Shown here in pieces: positions 11,169-22,145 of a DNA stretch of 64,000 nt; the stretch's first letter is position 1; each line of letters opens with the position of its first letter. Made by a program: the position numbers and the translations under genes. This DNA comes from Prochlorococcus marinus XMU1419 (GTDB lineage: Bacteria > Cyanobacteriota > Cyanobacteriia > PCC-6307 > Cyanobiaceae). Below the pieces are notes generated by a model. The model saw nothing but the letters and a program-made list of their open reading frames with translations, did no database searches and was not told the origin of the DNA. The stretch is from positions 361,748 to 425,747 of the forward strand of contig NZ_JAAORO010000002.1 of the NCBI RefSeq assembly GCF_017695955.1, written 5' to 3'.

Positions 11169-12071
11169 ATGACTGAAGTTATAAATAATATTTCTGATTT
11201 TGAAAAGTATCTTAAAAACACAAAAAAAGTTGTAGAAGAGGCACTTGATTTTTCATTGGGCCCTGAGAATCCAGAAACTTTAAGAGAATCAATGAGATAT
11301 TCCCTTTTAGCTGGAGGGAAAAGAATACGTCCAATTTTATGTTTAGCATCTTGCTCACTGGCTGGAGGAGATCCCTCTCTTGCTGTTCCTACTGCAGTAG
11401 CGATAGAAATGATCCATACAATGTCCTTGATTCATGATGATCTGCCCGCTATGGATAATGATGACTTGAGGAGAGGTAGGCCGACAAATCATAAAGTATA
11501 TGGAGATGCAATAGCTATTCTTGCAGGTGATGCTTTATTAACAAGGGCCTTTGAAATGGTCTCTTTAAGAAGCCCTGGGGTTGATCCAAAAAGATTATTA
11601 AATGTAGTTGGCGAATTATCCCTAGTTGCTGGTGCACCAGGCCTGGTTGGGGGACAAGTTGTTGATTTAGAATGCGAAGGTAAAGAAGTCGACCTTAAAA
11701 CTCTCGAATATATTCATCTTCATAAGACTGGGGCTTTATTAAAGGCTTGCGTAAGAACAGGCGCGATGATCGCAGGTGCAAACGAAAAACTATTACAAGC
11801 CCTAACAACATATGCAGAGGGAATTGGTTTAGCATTCCAAATAATAGATGATATTCTTGATTTAACTTCCAGCAGTGAAAAGCTTGGTAAAACTGCCGGC
11901 AAAGATCTTTTAGCTGACAAAACTACTTACCCTAAATTACTTGGGATGGAGGAGTCAAAGAAAAGAGCATTTGATTTGGTTGAAAAAGCAAAAAAAGCAA
12001 TTAAACCCTGGGGTCCAGATGCAAAATATCTTTTATCTCTAGCCGACTTTATTACAAATAGAGACAGATAA
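11169..12071 (+). CDS. crtE: geranylgeranyl diphosphate synthase (polyprenyl synthetase)
   Basis: This enzyme elongates C5-C15 prenyl diphosphates, probably to GGPP, the precursor of carotenoids and of the chlorophyll phytyl tail. The 300-residue protein has the first Asp-rich motif at Asp90-Asp91 in [17 protein letters not shown] and the second at Asp227-Asp228 in IIDDILD. The GGKRIRPIL and GDALL segments are typical. The two-residue insertion in the first Asp-rich motif (DDxxxxD) is the bacterial/plant type II GGPPS form. Farnesyl diphosphate synthase (IspA) is close in sequence, so chain length is inferred from the cyanobacterial context. Confidence 0.9.
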   Translation: MTEVINNISDFEKYLKNTKKVVEEALDFSLGPENPETLRESMRYSLLAGGKRIRPILCLASCSLAGGDPSLAVPTAVAIEMIHTMSLIHDDLPAMDNDDLRRGRPTNHKVYGDAIAILAGDALLTRAFEMVSLRSPGVDPKRLLNVVGELSLVAGAPGLVGGQVVDLECEGKEVDLKTLEYIHLHKTGALLKACVRTGAMIAGANEKLLQALTTYAEGIGLAFQIIDDILDLTSSSEKLGKTAGKDLLADKTTYPKLLGMEESKKRAFDLVEKAKKAIKPWGPDAKYLLSLADFITNRDR

Positions 12072-12083
12072 ATAGTTTAATTT

Positions 12084-12563
12084 ATGTCTGAGTTTTTTGC
12101 CTTTTTTAACAATTCAGTTCTTTTCTGGAGTTTATTATCATGTTTACTTGCTCAATTTTTTAAAATCATATTCAATTTTTTATCAAATGGAGAGATAAGA
12201 TTTGGGATTATGTTTGAGACTGGTGGTATGCCTTCAAGTCATTCCGCATTAATAACTGGTGCTACATCTGGTATAGGTTATGAATTGGGATTTGATAGTT
12301 CAATATTTGCATTATCAGTTGCTGTAGCACTAATAGTTATGTATGACGCTAGTGGTGTTCGAAAATCAGCTGGGGTTCAAGCTGCAGAAATCAATAAACT
12401 ATCAAAAAAACTAGATCCTAAATCTGAATTACTTTTAAAAGAAACCTTGGGCCATACAAAAATTGAAGTCATAGTGGGAAGTTTTTTAGGACCATTAATT
12501 ACTTTGCCTGGTATGTTTTTTTTAGGTTCACCTCTAAAAATATTTGATTTGATAATAAATTAA
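12084..12563 (+). CDS. divergent PAP2 (DUF212) membrane protein
   Basis: This 159-residue protein starts 12 bases after crtE and is probably in its operon. It has an N-terminal membrane helix, then GGMPSSHSALITGATSGIG, the hallmark of the divergent PAP2 or DUF212 family found in cyanobacteria and plants. MYDASGVRKSAGVQA follows. PSSH corresponds to the second motif of PAP2-type phosphatases, and three or four membrane segments are predicted. A lipid or prenyl phosphate phosphatase role is possible given the neighbour, but is inference. Confidence 0.8.
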   Translation: MSEFFAFFNNSVLFWSLLSCLLAQFFKIIFNFLSNGEIRFGIMFETGGMPSSHSALITGATSGIGYELGFDSSIFALSVAVALIVMYDASGVRKSAGVQAAEINKLSKKLDPKSELLLKETLGHTKIEVIVGSFLGPLITLPGMFFLGSPLKIFDLIIN

Positions 12564-12571
12564 GAATCCTT

Positions 12572-13951
12572 TTAGAAACTAATTTGGGTTGCATCTATAA
12601 AGTTTTTTGCGACTTTTGGAGAACTTGGCAAATGTAAGTGAATCCAACTTGCATGCAATTTTTGATCAAAAAAACCTTCATTTTTATATTCAGTTTCCCA
12701 AGATTTAATTTTCCATGGGGAAGAAATTTTTTTCTGATGCTCAGCTTTTCTTAAATCAAGTTCAGATAAATTATTTTCAATTTCCCAATAATGAAATTCA
12801 TGTCCTCTAATTAATTGATTTTGTCTAATTATCGGAGTGTCTTTTAGACCTTCAATGTATCTATAACCTACTGTAAGCTTACTTTTTTTTGATCTAAAAG
12901 GCAGGATACCACTCATTTTATGATTATTACCACTTTCATCTTTTATAAAGTCTCCTAAAATCATCATCCCTCCGCACTCAGCATATATAAATCCATTTTC
13001 GCGGAATTTCCTTAACGAATTTAAGCTTTTTTTAGAGTTACTTATATGCTCAGCATATTTTTCAGGGAACCCCCCAGGAATAATTAAAGAAGAAGCCTCG
13101 TTAGGTATTTCTTCATCATCATAAATACTCCATGAAATCAATGGGATACCTACGTCACTCAAAAACTCCTTAGTTTCAGGGTATTGAAAATGAAAGATTT
13201 GATCTTCTGCAATTGCAATAGGTTTACTTTTTTCAATTATAAAATCTTCAAAACTGGCAGAATTAAACATTTTCTTTTGAGGAGATTTCAGGAATTTAAT
13301 AAGAGAAAATAAATCAAGATTTCTTTCGGCGTAATTTGCAAAATATTCAACATCAATTTGTTTCCCATTATCCAATGGGGAAATCAAACCTAAATTAGAT
13401 TTGTTTAAAGTTATTCTTGAATCAGAGGGTAAAAAACCAAGAATTTCGATATCTTCATTTTTAAAAACTTCTTCAATTAATTTTTTATGTCTATCTGAAT
13501 TAACGTTATTAAATATAATCCCAGCTATTGACAATTCACTATCAAAATCTTTAAAACCTCGAACAGTCGCTAAAAGAGAAGCTACTTGACCTCTAGCATT
13601 AACAATAAAAATTACTGGAGCATTGAGAAGTTTAGATATATTTGCTGTGCTGGAATAGGTTGTTGCTCCTAAACCATCAAATAGACCCATTGCTCCTTCA
13701 ATTAATGAGAATTCATATTTCAAAGAATGTTTAAAAAAACTTTCTTGAACCCATTCCTCACCATTTAAAAAAATATCTAAATTCCTACAAATAGGTTGGC
13801 CAATGGAGCTAAGTTGTTGTTGGTCAAGATAATCTGGGCCAACCTTGAAAGTTTGTATTTTTATACCTTTTGAGAACGCCCAACAAGATATCAAAAGGGA
13901 TAATGTAGTTTTCCCACTATCAGTTGAAGGAGAAGATATTACACAAGGCAT
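12572..13951 (-). CDS. cobB: cobyrinic acid a,c-diamide synthase
   Basis: This ATP- and glutamine-dependent enzyme (CobB/CbiA family) amidates the a and c side chains of the corrin ring during (pseudo)cobalamin synthesis. The N-terminal P-loop-like segment SSPSTDSGKTTLSLLI is at about residues 6-21. The C-terminal class I glutamine amidotransferase domain has the nucleophile Cys326 in AECGGMMILGD, with IIPGGFPE before it. The length of 459 is normal. It is the last gene of a zwf-opcA-cobB run, three bases after opcA, and converges with the DUF212 gene. Confidence 0.92.
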   Translation of the reverse strand: MPCVISSPSTDSGKTTLSLLISCWAFSKGIKIQTFKVGPDYLDQQQLSSIGQPICRNLDIFLNGEEWVQESFFKHSLKYEFSLIEGAMGLFDGLGATTYSSTANISKLLNAPVIFIVNARGQVASLLATVRGFKDFDSELSIAGIIFNNVNSDRHKKLIEEVFKNEDIEILGFLPSDSRITLNKSNLGLISPLDNGKQIDVEYFANYAERNLDLFSLIKFLKSPQKKMFNSASFEDFIIEKSKPIAIAEDQIFHFQYPETKEFLSDVGIPLISWSIYDDEEIPNEASSLIIPGGFPEKYAEHISNSKKSLNSLRKFRENGFIYAECGGMMILGDFIKDESGNNHKMSGILPFRSKKSKLTVGYRYIEGLKDTPIIRQNQLIRGHEFHYWEIENNLSELDLRKAEHQKKISSPWKIKSWETEYKNEGFFDQKLHASWIHLHLPSSPKVAKNFIDATQISF

Positions 13952-13954
13952 TTA

Positions 13955-15256
13955 TTAGTTTTTAAAACCATTAAATATTTGAAGTGCTATTTTAATAGAA
14001 TTTTCAAAAAGAGGGCTTGTATTACCTCTACTACTACCCAATAATTTACTAACGTCATACTCTGATGAAGAAAAAGAATTTGGAACAACTTGCTCAATTA
14101 ATTCCATATTAGCCATTCCCCCTGCTTCAAGTCTCATACATTCCACTGATTCACAGCCAAGTATTACACAAGTGTTATTTTTTTGAACCTCACTAATTCT
14201 TGAAATCAACCTCAATCCAATAACTTGTCCTGAATGAATACTTGGATTCCCCAAAGATAAGGGATTAATTGACGCAGAAATTATTTCGCCATTAATTCTT
14301 TTAAACTCTATTTTTGTTGACTCTGTATCCCTTTCAACTCTTAGAAAAGACCAACCAAGTTTATCGCTAATCCATGAGATCAAAAACAAAGCTTGAATCA
14401 TATGATCCCCTGCGATATCAATATCAACATCAGTAATATGATCTAAGATTGGTCTCCTCGAAGGCGGATCAAAAATCATTGCCAATGATTCTCTCCAATT
14501 TTTCAACCTAACCCAATTCAAATCATTAATAGCTTTTTCTGAATTATTTAATTGATCTAAAACTTTTAAACATCTGTATGGCGATCCAAGAGCAGTGTCA
14601 ATTATTAACCTTAGACCATAATTAGTAAAATATTCGAAGATTTCAGTTGATTCATCCAAGCTTCCATTCCACCACAACCATGAAGGCAATTCATCAATAG
14701 ATAATTCATCAATTATTTTTAATCCTTTATTGGATATTGAGGCTGAGTCTCCCCTAATAACGACTAAATCCCCACAGATAGGCTGCATAGCTGGAGTATC
14801 ACTTAATGGACAGTAAGCGGATACAAAAGTTTTGATATCTGAATTTTTATTTAACGTTGGCGCTAGAGTTATTAATCTTCTTGGATTCAATGTACTTATT
14901 GATGATTCAAAAAATTGTCCTCTAAAGTCTTCAAAGTCTTTATTAGATAAATTTTCCTTCAATAAATTCAACAATTCTTCACTATTAAGGGATGTAGTGA
15001 TTGGGAGTCCCTGATCTAATATGAACTTTTTAGCAACTTCAATTATCTCAGGACTTAAATTTCCAGTAATTGGTCCATTTACTAATCCTTTTTGAACCAA
15101 ACATTGTTCTAGCCAGGCAGGCTGCCAGACCATTAGTGTAAAAGTATTAGCTCCAGTATTATTATTATCTTCTGAAACCCATAATTTATTAAGGTAATTA
15201 GAAATCTCCTCATAAGGCAGCTCTAACGGGGTTTGGAGTGTAAGTTGAGGTTTCAT
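13955..15256 (-). CDS. opcA: glucose-6-phosphate dehydrogenase assembly protein OpcA
   Basis: OpcA is needed in cyanobacteria for assembly and redox-dependent activation of glucose-6-phosphate dehydrogenase. The 433-residue protein begins two bases downstream of zwf, the arrangement conserved across cyanobacteria. It contains LSDTPAMQPICGDLVVIRGD and a C-terminal GCESVECMRLEAGG region, both familiar from OpcA. It has no known enzymatic motif and no membrane segment. The call rests on the zwf neighbour together with these stretches. Confidence 0.9.
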   Translation of the reverse strand: MKPQLTLQTPLELPYEEISNYLNKLWVSEDNNNTGANTFTLMVWQPAWLEQCLVQKGLVNGPITGNLSPEIIEVAKKFILDQGLPITTSLNSEELLNLLKENLSNKDFEDFRGQFFESSISTLNPRRLITLAPTLNKNSDIKTFVSAYCPLSDTPAMQPICGDLVVIRGDSASISNKGLKIIDELSIDELPSWLWWNGSLDESTEIFEYFTNYGLRLIIDTALGSPYRCLKVLDQLNNSEKAINDLNWVRLKNWRESLAMIFDPPSRRPILDHITDVDIDIAGDHMIQALFLISWISDKLGWSFLRVERDTESTKIEFKRINGEIISASINPLSLGNPSIHSGQVIGLRLISRISEVQKNNTCVILGCESVECMRLEAGGMANMELIEQVVPNSFSSSEYDVSKLLGSSRGNTSPLFENSIKIALQIFNGFKN

Positions 15257-15258
15257 TT

Positions 15259-16782
15259 TTAAGGTCTACGCCAGAAAATATTATCTTTTGAGAGTAATTG
15301 ATCAGATTCAGGAGGTCCCCACGTCATAGATTCATAATTATAAATAGGCAACTTCCAAGGAGAATTATCCATCAATTCTATTAATGGCGTGTAAAGTTTC
15401 CAGGCTGCCTCTACTTCATCGCTTCGAGTAAATAAAGTTGGGTCAGAAAGCATTGCATCCGCTAATAATCTTACATAGCCTTCATCTGATGGTTCTCCAA
15501 ATGATTCATCATAAGAAAATTCCATTTCAACAGGTCTTGATTTCATTCCAGAACCAGGAGATTTTACCTCAAACTTGAAAGTCGCCCCTTCATTTGGCTG
15601 AATTCTAAGAATAAGTTGATTTGGGGCAGGATTTATTATTGTTGATTCAAATAAATGGACAGGAACGTCTTTAAAAGTCAAGACTATTTCTCCAAGTCTT
15701 TTAGGTAGTCTTTTCCCTGTTCTCAAATAAAATGGAACACCTTGCCAACGCCAGTTATCAACAAAAACTTTAGTCGCGATATAAGTTTCTGTTGTGCTAT
15801 TGGAATTAACACCATCTTCATGCCTATATCCTTTGAGTCGATTTGAAATATTCCCTCCCTCTCCATATTGACCTCTTATGCAACAATTCCACGGTTCATT
15901 TTCGTCAGCAAGTTTTGAAGCTTGAAGAACCTTAGCTTTTTCATTTCTTATTGCTTCTGGCTCAAACTTCCCAGGAGGTTCCATAGCAGTAACAGCAAGC
16001 ATTTGGGTCATATGGTTTTGAAGCATATCCCTTAAAGCACCTGAGCTTTCGTAATAACCTGCTCTATCTTCAATACCCACTGTTTCTGATGAAGTAATTT
16101 GAACACTTGATATATAATTTCTATTCCAGATTGGTTCAAAAATAGTGTTAGCAAACCTCAAAACAAGAATATTTTGAACTGTCTCTTTACCTAAATAATG
16201 ATCAATCCTATAAATCTGACTTTCTTCAGCACAACTTTGAACTATCTTATTCAATTTTTTTGCACTTGAATAATCTCTCCCAAAAGGTTTTTCAATCACT
16301 AAACGACTTTTCTTAGGGTCATCTAAAAGGCCAGCTTCTTTAAGAGCTTTACATCCACTTGCATAGAAATTCGGAGATACTGATAAATAAAATGTTCTAT
16401 TACCATGAGTAGCTTGTTTTTTATCAATTTCATTTAATCTTTTAGAAAGCCTTACGACATGATCACTTTGTTGTAAGTCAACAGGTTCGTAGAAAAGATA
16501 ATTAGAAAATTGTTCCCACTCCCTTTCTTTACCAGATATTTGATTGGATAGCTTTACTTTCATCTTGTCCCTAAACTCATAATCAGTCCAAGGTCTTCTC
16601 GCACAACCAACTATTGCAAATTCACTAGGAATTCTTCTTTGCAAATAGAGTTCAAATAATGCTGGTATTAATTTTCTATGAGTAAGATCTCCACTAGCAC
16701 CAAATATTACTAAGCATTGTGGAGATATGACTCTTTCTTGCCGTAAACCTAATCTTAGAGGATTACTTAAAGTTGAAGGCAT
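15259..16782 (-). CDS. zwf: glucose-6-phosphate 1-dehydrogenase
   Basis: Zwf oxidises glucose-6-phosphate to 6-phosphogluconolactone and makes NADPH, the entry to the oxidative pentose phosphate pathway used at night. The 507-residue length is standard. The Rossmann motif IFGASGDLTHRKLIPAL is at about residues 27-43, and the substrate-binding site RIDHYLGKE has Asp194 and His195. TGKRLPKR is also typical. It is first of three genes with opcA and cobB; about 110 bases of A/T-rich leader separate it from petH on the same strand. Confidence 0.96.
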   Translation of the reverse strand: MPSTLSNPLRLGLRQERVISPQCLVIFGASGDLTHRKLIPALFELYLQRRIPSEFAIVGCARRPWTDYEFRDKMKVKLSNQISGKEREWEQFSNYLFYEPVDLQQSDHVVRLSKRLNEIDKKQATHGNRTFYLSVSPNFYASGCKALKEAGLLDDPKKSRLVIEKPFGRDYSSAKKLNKIVQSCAEESQIYRIDHYLGKETVQNILVLRFANTIFEPIWNRNYISSVQITSSETVGIEDRAGYYESSGALRDMLQNHMTQMLAVTAMEPPGKFEPEAIRNEKAKVLQASKLADENEPWNCCIRGQYGEGGNISNRLKGYRHEDGVNSNSTTETYIATKVFVDNWRWQGVPFYLRTGKRLPKRLGEIVLTFKDVPVHLFESTIINPAPNQLILRIQPNEGATFKFEVKSPGSGMKSRPVEMEFSYDESFGEPSDEGYVRLLADAMLSDPTLFTRSDEVEAAWKLYTPLIELMDNSPWKLPIYNYESMTWGPPESDQLLSKDNIFWRRP

Positions 16783-16891
16783 ATTTTTCGTATTCTTTTT
16801 TTAAAATCCTCTTTTTTTCTAATATTAGCTACATATTGTGTCTAAACCAAAAAGTATTTAATACATGCAACTTAAATCTAACTAAAAAGAT

Positions 16892-18043
<1,152 letters not shown>

Positions 18044-18200
18044 TTATCAATTTGTAGTTTAATTTGTAGTGATTTCACAAAAATGGTTACGTTTTGAGAT
18101 CGGAATAATTTAATAAAATTATTTTTATTTTTCAGTATTTATTGTTTTTATCGGTATAGTTACACAAAAATAATTTTTTATCTTATTAAAAAATTCATTT

Positions 18201-18737
18201 ATGAATAATCCTCAAGAATCAGTAGATCATTCTAAAAGCAATGACTACAGGACAATTGAGCAAACAATGGAAAAGCTTTCTGGCGGAACAAGAAGACTTG
18301 CAGCTCAACTTACAACTTCTGCGAGCTTTGATTCTTTGTGGAATGTTTTAACAGATTATGATCGACTAAATCTTTACATACCAAATTTACTTTCAAGCAA
18401 AAAAATATATCGTAAGGACAACAATGTTCACCTTAAGCAAGTTGGTGCCCAGGATTTTCTTGGTATGAAATTTTCAGCTGAAGTAACTATTGATTTATTT
18501 GAAGATAAGGAGCTTGGCCTTTTAAAATTCAATTTGATTAAAGGAGATTTCAGAAAATTTGAAGGTAGTTGGAAAATTCAAAATATTAAAAATACTTCCA
18601 AAAATTCATTAATTTACGATCTCACTGTTCAAGGATGTCAGTGGATGCCTATAGGAATGATAGAGAAAAGATTAAAAAAAGATCTTTCAGAAAATTTGCT
18701 TGCCGTAGATAAGCAAGCAAAATTATCCTTCAATTAA
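18201..18737 (+). CDS. SRPBCC (START/COQ10-like) family protein
   Basis: This 178-residue protein has the cyclase/dehydrase fold signature: SFDSLWNVLTDYDRLNLYIPNL at about 48-70, a central LKQVGAQDFLGMKF strand, and a C-terminal long helix rich in Lys. Proteins of this family bind hydrophobic ligands such as quinones or lipids, and cyanobacteria and plastids have several. It has no signal peptide. The ligand cannot be told from sequence. It stands between the divergent petH gene and a minus-strand tRNA. Confidence 0.75.
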   Translation: MNNPQESVDHSKSNDYRTIEQTMEKLSGGTRRLAAQLTTSASFDSLWNVLTDYDRLNLYIPNLLSSKKIYRKDNNVHLKQVGAQDFLGMKFSAEVTIDLFEDKELGLLKFNLIKGDFRKFEGSWKIQNIKNTSKNSLIYDLTVQGCQWMPIGMIEKRLKKDLSENLLAVDKQAKLSFN

Positions 18738-18754
18738 TTGAAATTTTAAAATAA

Positions 18755-18827
18755 TAGCCCCAAGGGGATTCGAACCCCTGTCGCCTCCGTGAAAGGGAGG
18801 TGTCCTAGGCCTCTAGACGATGGGGCC
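18755..18827 (-). tRNA. trnE: tRNA-Glu (anticodon TTC)
   Basis: The minus strand folds into a full cloverleaf of 73 nt without encoded CCA. The acceptor pairs GGCCCCA with TGGGGCT, discriminator A. The anticodon stem CCTCC/GGAGG encloses loop CTTTCAC, giving anticodon TTC. The T arm is AGGGG-TTCGAAT-CCCCT. In cyanobacteria charged tRNA-Glu also feeds the C5 route to 5-aminolevulinate and thus chlorophyll. It lies 42 bases downstream of sasA. Confidence 0.97.
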
Positions 18828-18830
18828 AGG

Positions 18831-18852
18831 AAATAAGCATAACAGCTTATTT
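18831..18852 (-). repeat. 8-bp inverted repeat between sasA and tRNA-Glu
   Basis: AAATAAGC and GCTTATTT form a perfect 8-bp stem with a six-base loop, three bases outside the tRNA 5' end. No T-run follows on the minus strand, so it is a poor intrinsic terminator; it may mark the sasA mRNA end or the tRNA 5' leader. Confidence 0.5.
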
Positions 18853-18869
18853 AAAAATTAAGAGTAAGG

Positions 18870-19988
18870 CTAGCCTTTCGTCAAGTATTGTTGCTCTTTG
18901 TCTTGTCCTTGCCACACAGGAACAGTAAAATGAAAGCACGAACCGACACCAACTTCAGATACAACCCATATTCTCCCCCCATGAACTTGTACTATTCTCC
19001 TACAAACAGATAATCCTATACCAAAGCCTGAAGTCCCTTCAGAAGTCTGTGGGAGTCTAACTCTATCCAGAAAAATTCTTTTTTGCTCACTCAATGGAAT
19101 CCCTGCACCTTTGTCACAAATTGTTATTTCTACCCACTGGTTTGTCTTATGAATCATTGTAATTTTAATAGACCCAGAATCTTCAGAAAATTTAACAGCA
19201 TTTTCAATTAAATTTAAAAATACTTGCCTCATTCTTCGTTGATCTGCGAATACACTTGGGAGATCAGATGGGATATCAGTATCTATTTCAATATTTCTTA
19301 ATCTCCAGAATTTTTCTAATTCTAGTATTACCTCAGCACTAATATTACCTAAATCAATTTTCTGAGGATTAAATAAAGCTTCCCATTTTGTTGTTCCGAC
19401 CTCCAAAAGGTCCTGAGATAAGAGTTCAATCTCTTCGAGACGTCTTTTAATTACCTCTTGTAATTTTGCAATATCTATTTGTCCAAGTTTTTGACTTTGT
19501 ACTGCTAATGTAGCTGCGGTCAATGGAGTCCTTAATTCATGCGCCACCATTCTCAATAATCTTTCCTGAGATTCTATTCTTTTTGTTAATGTCTCATTTT
19601 CTTGTCTTAAAACAAGAAGTTCGTCTTCCAAAAGAAATTCTTTTTGAGTTCTTATTGAATCAATTTTGGATGGCTGCAAATTAATACCTAGATTTTTCGT
19701 TAAGCCCTCTTGTTTCCACCTTGGCAACCATTTCTGCAACTGAGAGAAAATATTACTTCCAGCAAATATTTGCTTTGGAGCTGGGGAGACTTTTATAAGA
19801 GCAGGGATAGCAACTAATCTATGTAATTCGAGTAATTCTGGCTGTTCTGTAGGTTCAGAGATCTGAAGAGATATCTCAAATTCACAATCATCAGATTCTA
19901 AATACGCAATAAGAGACTTAATATCATTGCTGGAAAGCTGATTTCTAGCTGCTATCAGTATTAATTTTAGCTCTTTTTTATCATTCAA
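18870..19988 (-). CDS. sasA: clock-output histidine kinase SasA
   Basis: SasA binds KaiC through a KaiB-like N-terminal domain and autophosphorylates, passing phosphate to RpaA for daily gene control. Residues 1-95 have the KaiB-like thioredoxin fold pattern ([10 protein letters not shown], then [18 protein letters not shown]). A helical linker leads to the H box, with phospho-acceptor His150 in [13 protein letters not shown]. The ATPase domain has N and G boxes ([32 protein letters not shown]). The length of 372 is normal. kaiB and kaiC are not in this window; Prochlorococcus is known to lack kaiA. Confidence 0.93.
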   Translation of the reverse strand: MNDKKELKLILIAARNQLSSNDIKSLIAYLESDDCEFEISLQISEPTEQPELLELHRLVAIPALIKVSPAPKQIFAGSNIFSQLQKWLPRWKQEGLTKNLGINLQPSKIDSIRTQKEFLLEDELLVLRQENETLTKRIESQERLLRMVAHELRTPLTAATLAVQSQKLGQIDIAKLQEVIKRRLEEIELLSQDLLEVGTTKWEALFNPQKIDLGNISAEVILELEKFWRLRNIEIDTDIPSDLPSVFADQRRMRQVFLNLIENAVKFSEDSGSIKITMIHKTNQWVEITICDKGAGIPLSEQKRIFLDRVRLPQTSEGTSGFGIGLSVCRRIVQVHGGRIWVVSEVGVGSCFHFTVPVWQGQDKEQQYLTKG

Positions 19989-20094
19989 ATGATTTCCCCT
20001 GAAGTGTTGAAAAGCTGTTAATCCTTATAAACACATTAAGATATTTATATTTATTCTACAGATAAGCTATGAAATACATAGGACAAATTTATAT

Positions 20095-20637
20095 ATGGTT
20101 GCTATTAATCAAAAGAAAATTCTAAATTCTGGGAATAACAACTCCCCAGATATTAGCTTAAATAGTAATTTAAAAAGATGGTTTTCTAGAAATATTGGTT
20201 TGTGGAAATCTAATAGAACATATTTTCTTGATGAAGAGCAAAAAACTTATAACCTATGCATGAATATAAATATACAAGCTCTTGAGAATGAATCCGAATG
20301 GGAGTCTCACTATAAATTCACCTGGTATCCAGAAAAAAAATATAATTTTTTTGAGGCGAATCCCCAATATAAAGAACGTGGAGAAATGCATGCATTCTTA
20401 AGAGGACACCAACTTATAAGAGAAAATTTTTACTTAAGTAATGAGGAGGGAATTTCAAACATTAAGCAAGTTGATGAACACGAAATGATTTTTGAATCCT
20501 CTTATGCAAATTGGTATATTCTTGAACATACAAGACTAGTAGATTCAGATAACTATAGATTCAGGGTTATATATTCATGGAACAAAAATAAGTTAAAAAT
20601 AGTTGAGAATCATCACGAAATAAAAATTATTAAGTAA
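20095..20637 (+). CDS. conserved protein, possible lipocalin-like fold
   Basis: This 180-residue soluble protein has many aromatic and charged residues, including WFSRNIGLWKSNRTYF at about 29-44. The second half is a series of probable beta strands (HEMIFESSYANWYILEHTRL, then YRFRVIYSW). The GLWxSxRTYF start is reminiscent of CpcS/CpeS phycobiliprotein lyases, which are lipocalin-like, but the match is weak and I would not assign that role. It has no signal peptide. It stands alone between divergent sasA and a small secreted protein gene. Confidence 0.6.
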   Translation: MVAINQKKILNSGNNNSPDISLNSNLKRWFSRNIGLWKSNRTYFLDEEQKTYNLCMNINIQALENESEWESHYKFTWYPEKKYNFFEANPQYKERGEMHAFLRGHQLIRENFYLSNEEGISNIKQVDEHEMIFESSYANWYILEHTRLVDSDNYRFRVIYSWNKNKLKIVENHHEIKIIK

Positions 20638-20700
20638 GTTCTTACTATCTACTTAAGTTAAAAATAAAAATGTTATCTTGTACTAAATGAATATTAGTTA

Positions 20701-21141
20701 ATGGATATCAATTTTTTTTCAAAAAGATTTCTCAAACTTTTAGGTATTGGTCTTTTTATACCTTTTATATTTTTTGAAAATGATACAATAACTCAACAAA
20801 TTAAAGCAGAAAAAAATTTAATTGCTGCTTCTGATAAAGACATCTTCTTATACAGGCAGATGGGGGCCTCATACCTTTGTATAGCTTCAAAAGCTGAAGT
20901 AGATTTTAATAAAGGCCTTGGTATTGCAAGTGCAACTTTTGCAAATGTAATAATTGGCAAGCATGGCGGGGCTATTAAACAATTAGGAAGCAAGAAACTT
21001 GACGAAAAGAAGTTATATAATGCTGGTACATTTCAGATTGTTGGAAGTGCTCTAAATATTTGTCCCGAAAGCATTCCAAAAAATATCAAAAATGATTATG
21101 AAAAAAGGTTGAAGAAACTTGTAAAGGAAAACAAAAAATAA
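20701..21141 (+). CDS. small secreted or membrane-anchored protein, unknown function
   Basis: This 146-residue protein has an N-terminal hydrophobic segment at about 11-26 that may be a signal peptide or anchor. The mature part holds two cysteines (YLCIAS and LNICPES), which could form a disulfide outside the cytoplasm, and a Gly/Ala-rich middle (GLGIASATFANVIIGKHGG). The tail is very Lys-rich. I recognise no family. It converges with prs, eight bases between stops. Confidence 0.65.
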   Translation: MDINFFSKRFLKLLGIGLFIPFIFFENDTITQQIKAEKNLIAASDKDIFLYRQMGASYLCIASKAEVDFNKGLGIASATFANVIIGKHGGAIKQLGSKKLDEKKLYNAGTFQIVGSALNICPESIPKNIKNDYEKRLKKLVKENKK

Positions 21142-21149
21142 TTTTTTGA

Positions 21150-22145
21150 TTACCTGAACATTGAACTAACAGAACTTTCTTCATGTATTCTCCAAATTGC
21201 TTCACCTAACATATTTGCTACTGAAAGGACTTTTAACTGTGGAAATTCCTCTTTAACAAGAACTGGAATGCTGTTAGTCACAATAACTTGTTCGAACAAA
21301 TCCTTAGTACTTAGTCTTTCATAAGAAGGAGGTGAAAATACTGCATGTGAAGCACATGCGAATATTCTATTAGCTCCCTCTTTTTTTAATAGATTAGCTC
21401 CAGAACAAATTGTACCGCCAGTGTCTATCATATCGTCTATAAGAATAGCGGTTTTACCTTTAACTTCTCCAATAACTGTTAGACTTTCGGCAATATTATG
21501 AGCTGACCTCCTTTTATCAATAATAGCCAAAGGCGCATCATTCATTAATTTTGCAAATGCTCTTGCTCTTGCCACTCCGCCTACATCAGGAGATACAACC
21601 ACAACCTCCTCTAAATTTAAAGTCTCTAAATAATCTATTAATACAGGTGAACCATAAATATGATCACATGGAATATCAAAATAACCCTGTATTTGAGCTG
21701 AATGTAAATCCATTGCAAGAACTCTATCTACTCCTGATTTTTCAAGTAAATTAGCAGTGAGTTTTGCTGTTATAGACTCTCTTCCAGATGTCTTTCGATC
21801 TGCCCTTGCATATCCAAAATAAGGTATTACCGCTGTTATTTGTCTGGCAGATGCCCTCTTGCAAGCATCAACCATAATCATAAGTTCCATTAAGCTATCG
21901 TTAACAGGAGCGCATGTAGGTTGTATTAGAAATACATCGCAACCCCTAATAGATTGCTGAATCTGAACATAAAGTTCTCCATCAGCAAATCTTTTAGATA
22001 TTAAAGGTACATTCTCAATACCCAAATATGATGCAATTTCTTCTGCTAATTTAGGATTTGTTGTTCCACTTACTAACCTTAATCTACTATTAGTAAGATT
22101 AAAATTTGGTTCTTTATTCTGCACTGCCGTGATAAAACTAGTCAC
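21150..22145 (-). CDS. prs: ribose-phosphate pyrophosphokinase
   Basis: PRPP synthetase moves pyrophosphate from ATP to ribose-5-phosphate, giving PRPP for purine, pyrimidine, histidine, tryptophan and NAD synthesis. The 331-residue protein has the expected RFADGELYVQI, DVFLIQPTCAPVNDSLMELM, IPYFGYARADRK, AMDLHSAQIQGYF and the PRPP-binding loop ILIDDMIDTGGT. The metal-binding His in MDLHSAQ is intact. A 250-bp divergent gap separates it from malQ, and no gene is seen in that gap. Confidence 0.96.
   Translation of the reverse strand: MTSFITAVQNKEPNFNLTNSRLRLVSGTTNPKLAEEIASYLGIENVPLISKRFADGELYVQIQQSIRGCDVFLIQPTCAPVNDSLMELMIMVDACKRASARQITAVIPYFGYARADRKTSGRESITAKLTANLLEKSGVDRVLAMDLHSAQIQGYFDIPCDHIYGSPVLIDYLETLNLEEVVVVSPDVGGVARARAFAKLMNDAPLAIIDKRRSAHNIAESLTVIGEVKGKTAILIDDMIDTGGTICSGANLLKKEGANRIFACASHAVFSPPSYERLSTKDLFEQVIVTNSIPVLVKEEFPQLKVLSVANMLGEAIWRIHEESSVSSMFR

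Noticed and set aside
18061..18085. GTGA-AA-TCAC inverted repeat upstream of petH as an NtcA or CRP-type site
   Set aside because: The spacing does not fit GTA-N8-TAC or TGTGA-N6-TCACA, so no regulator can be named.
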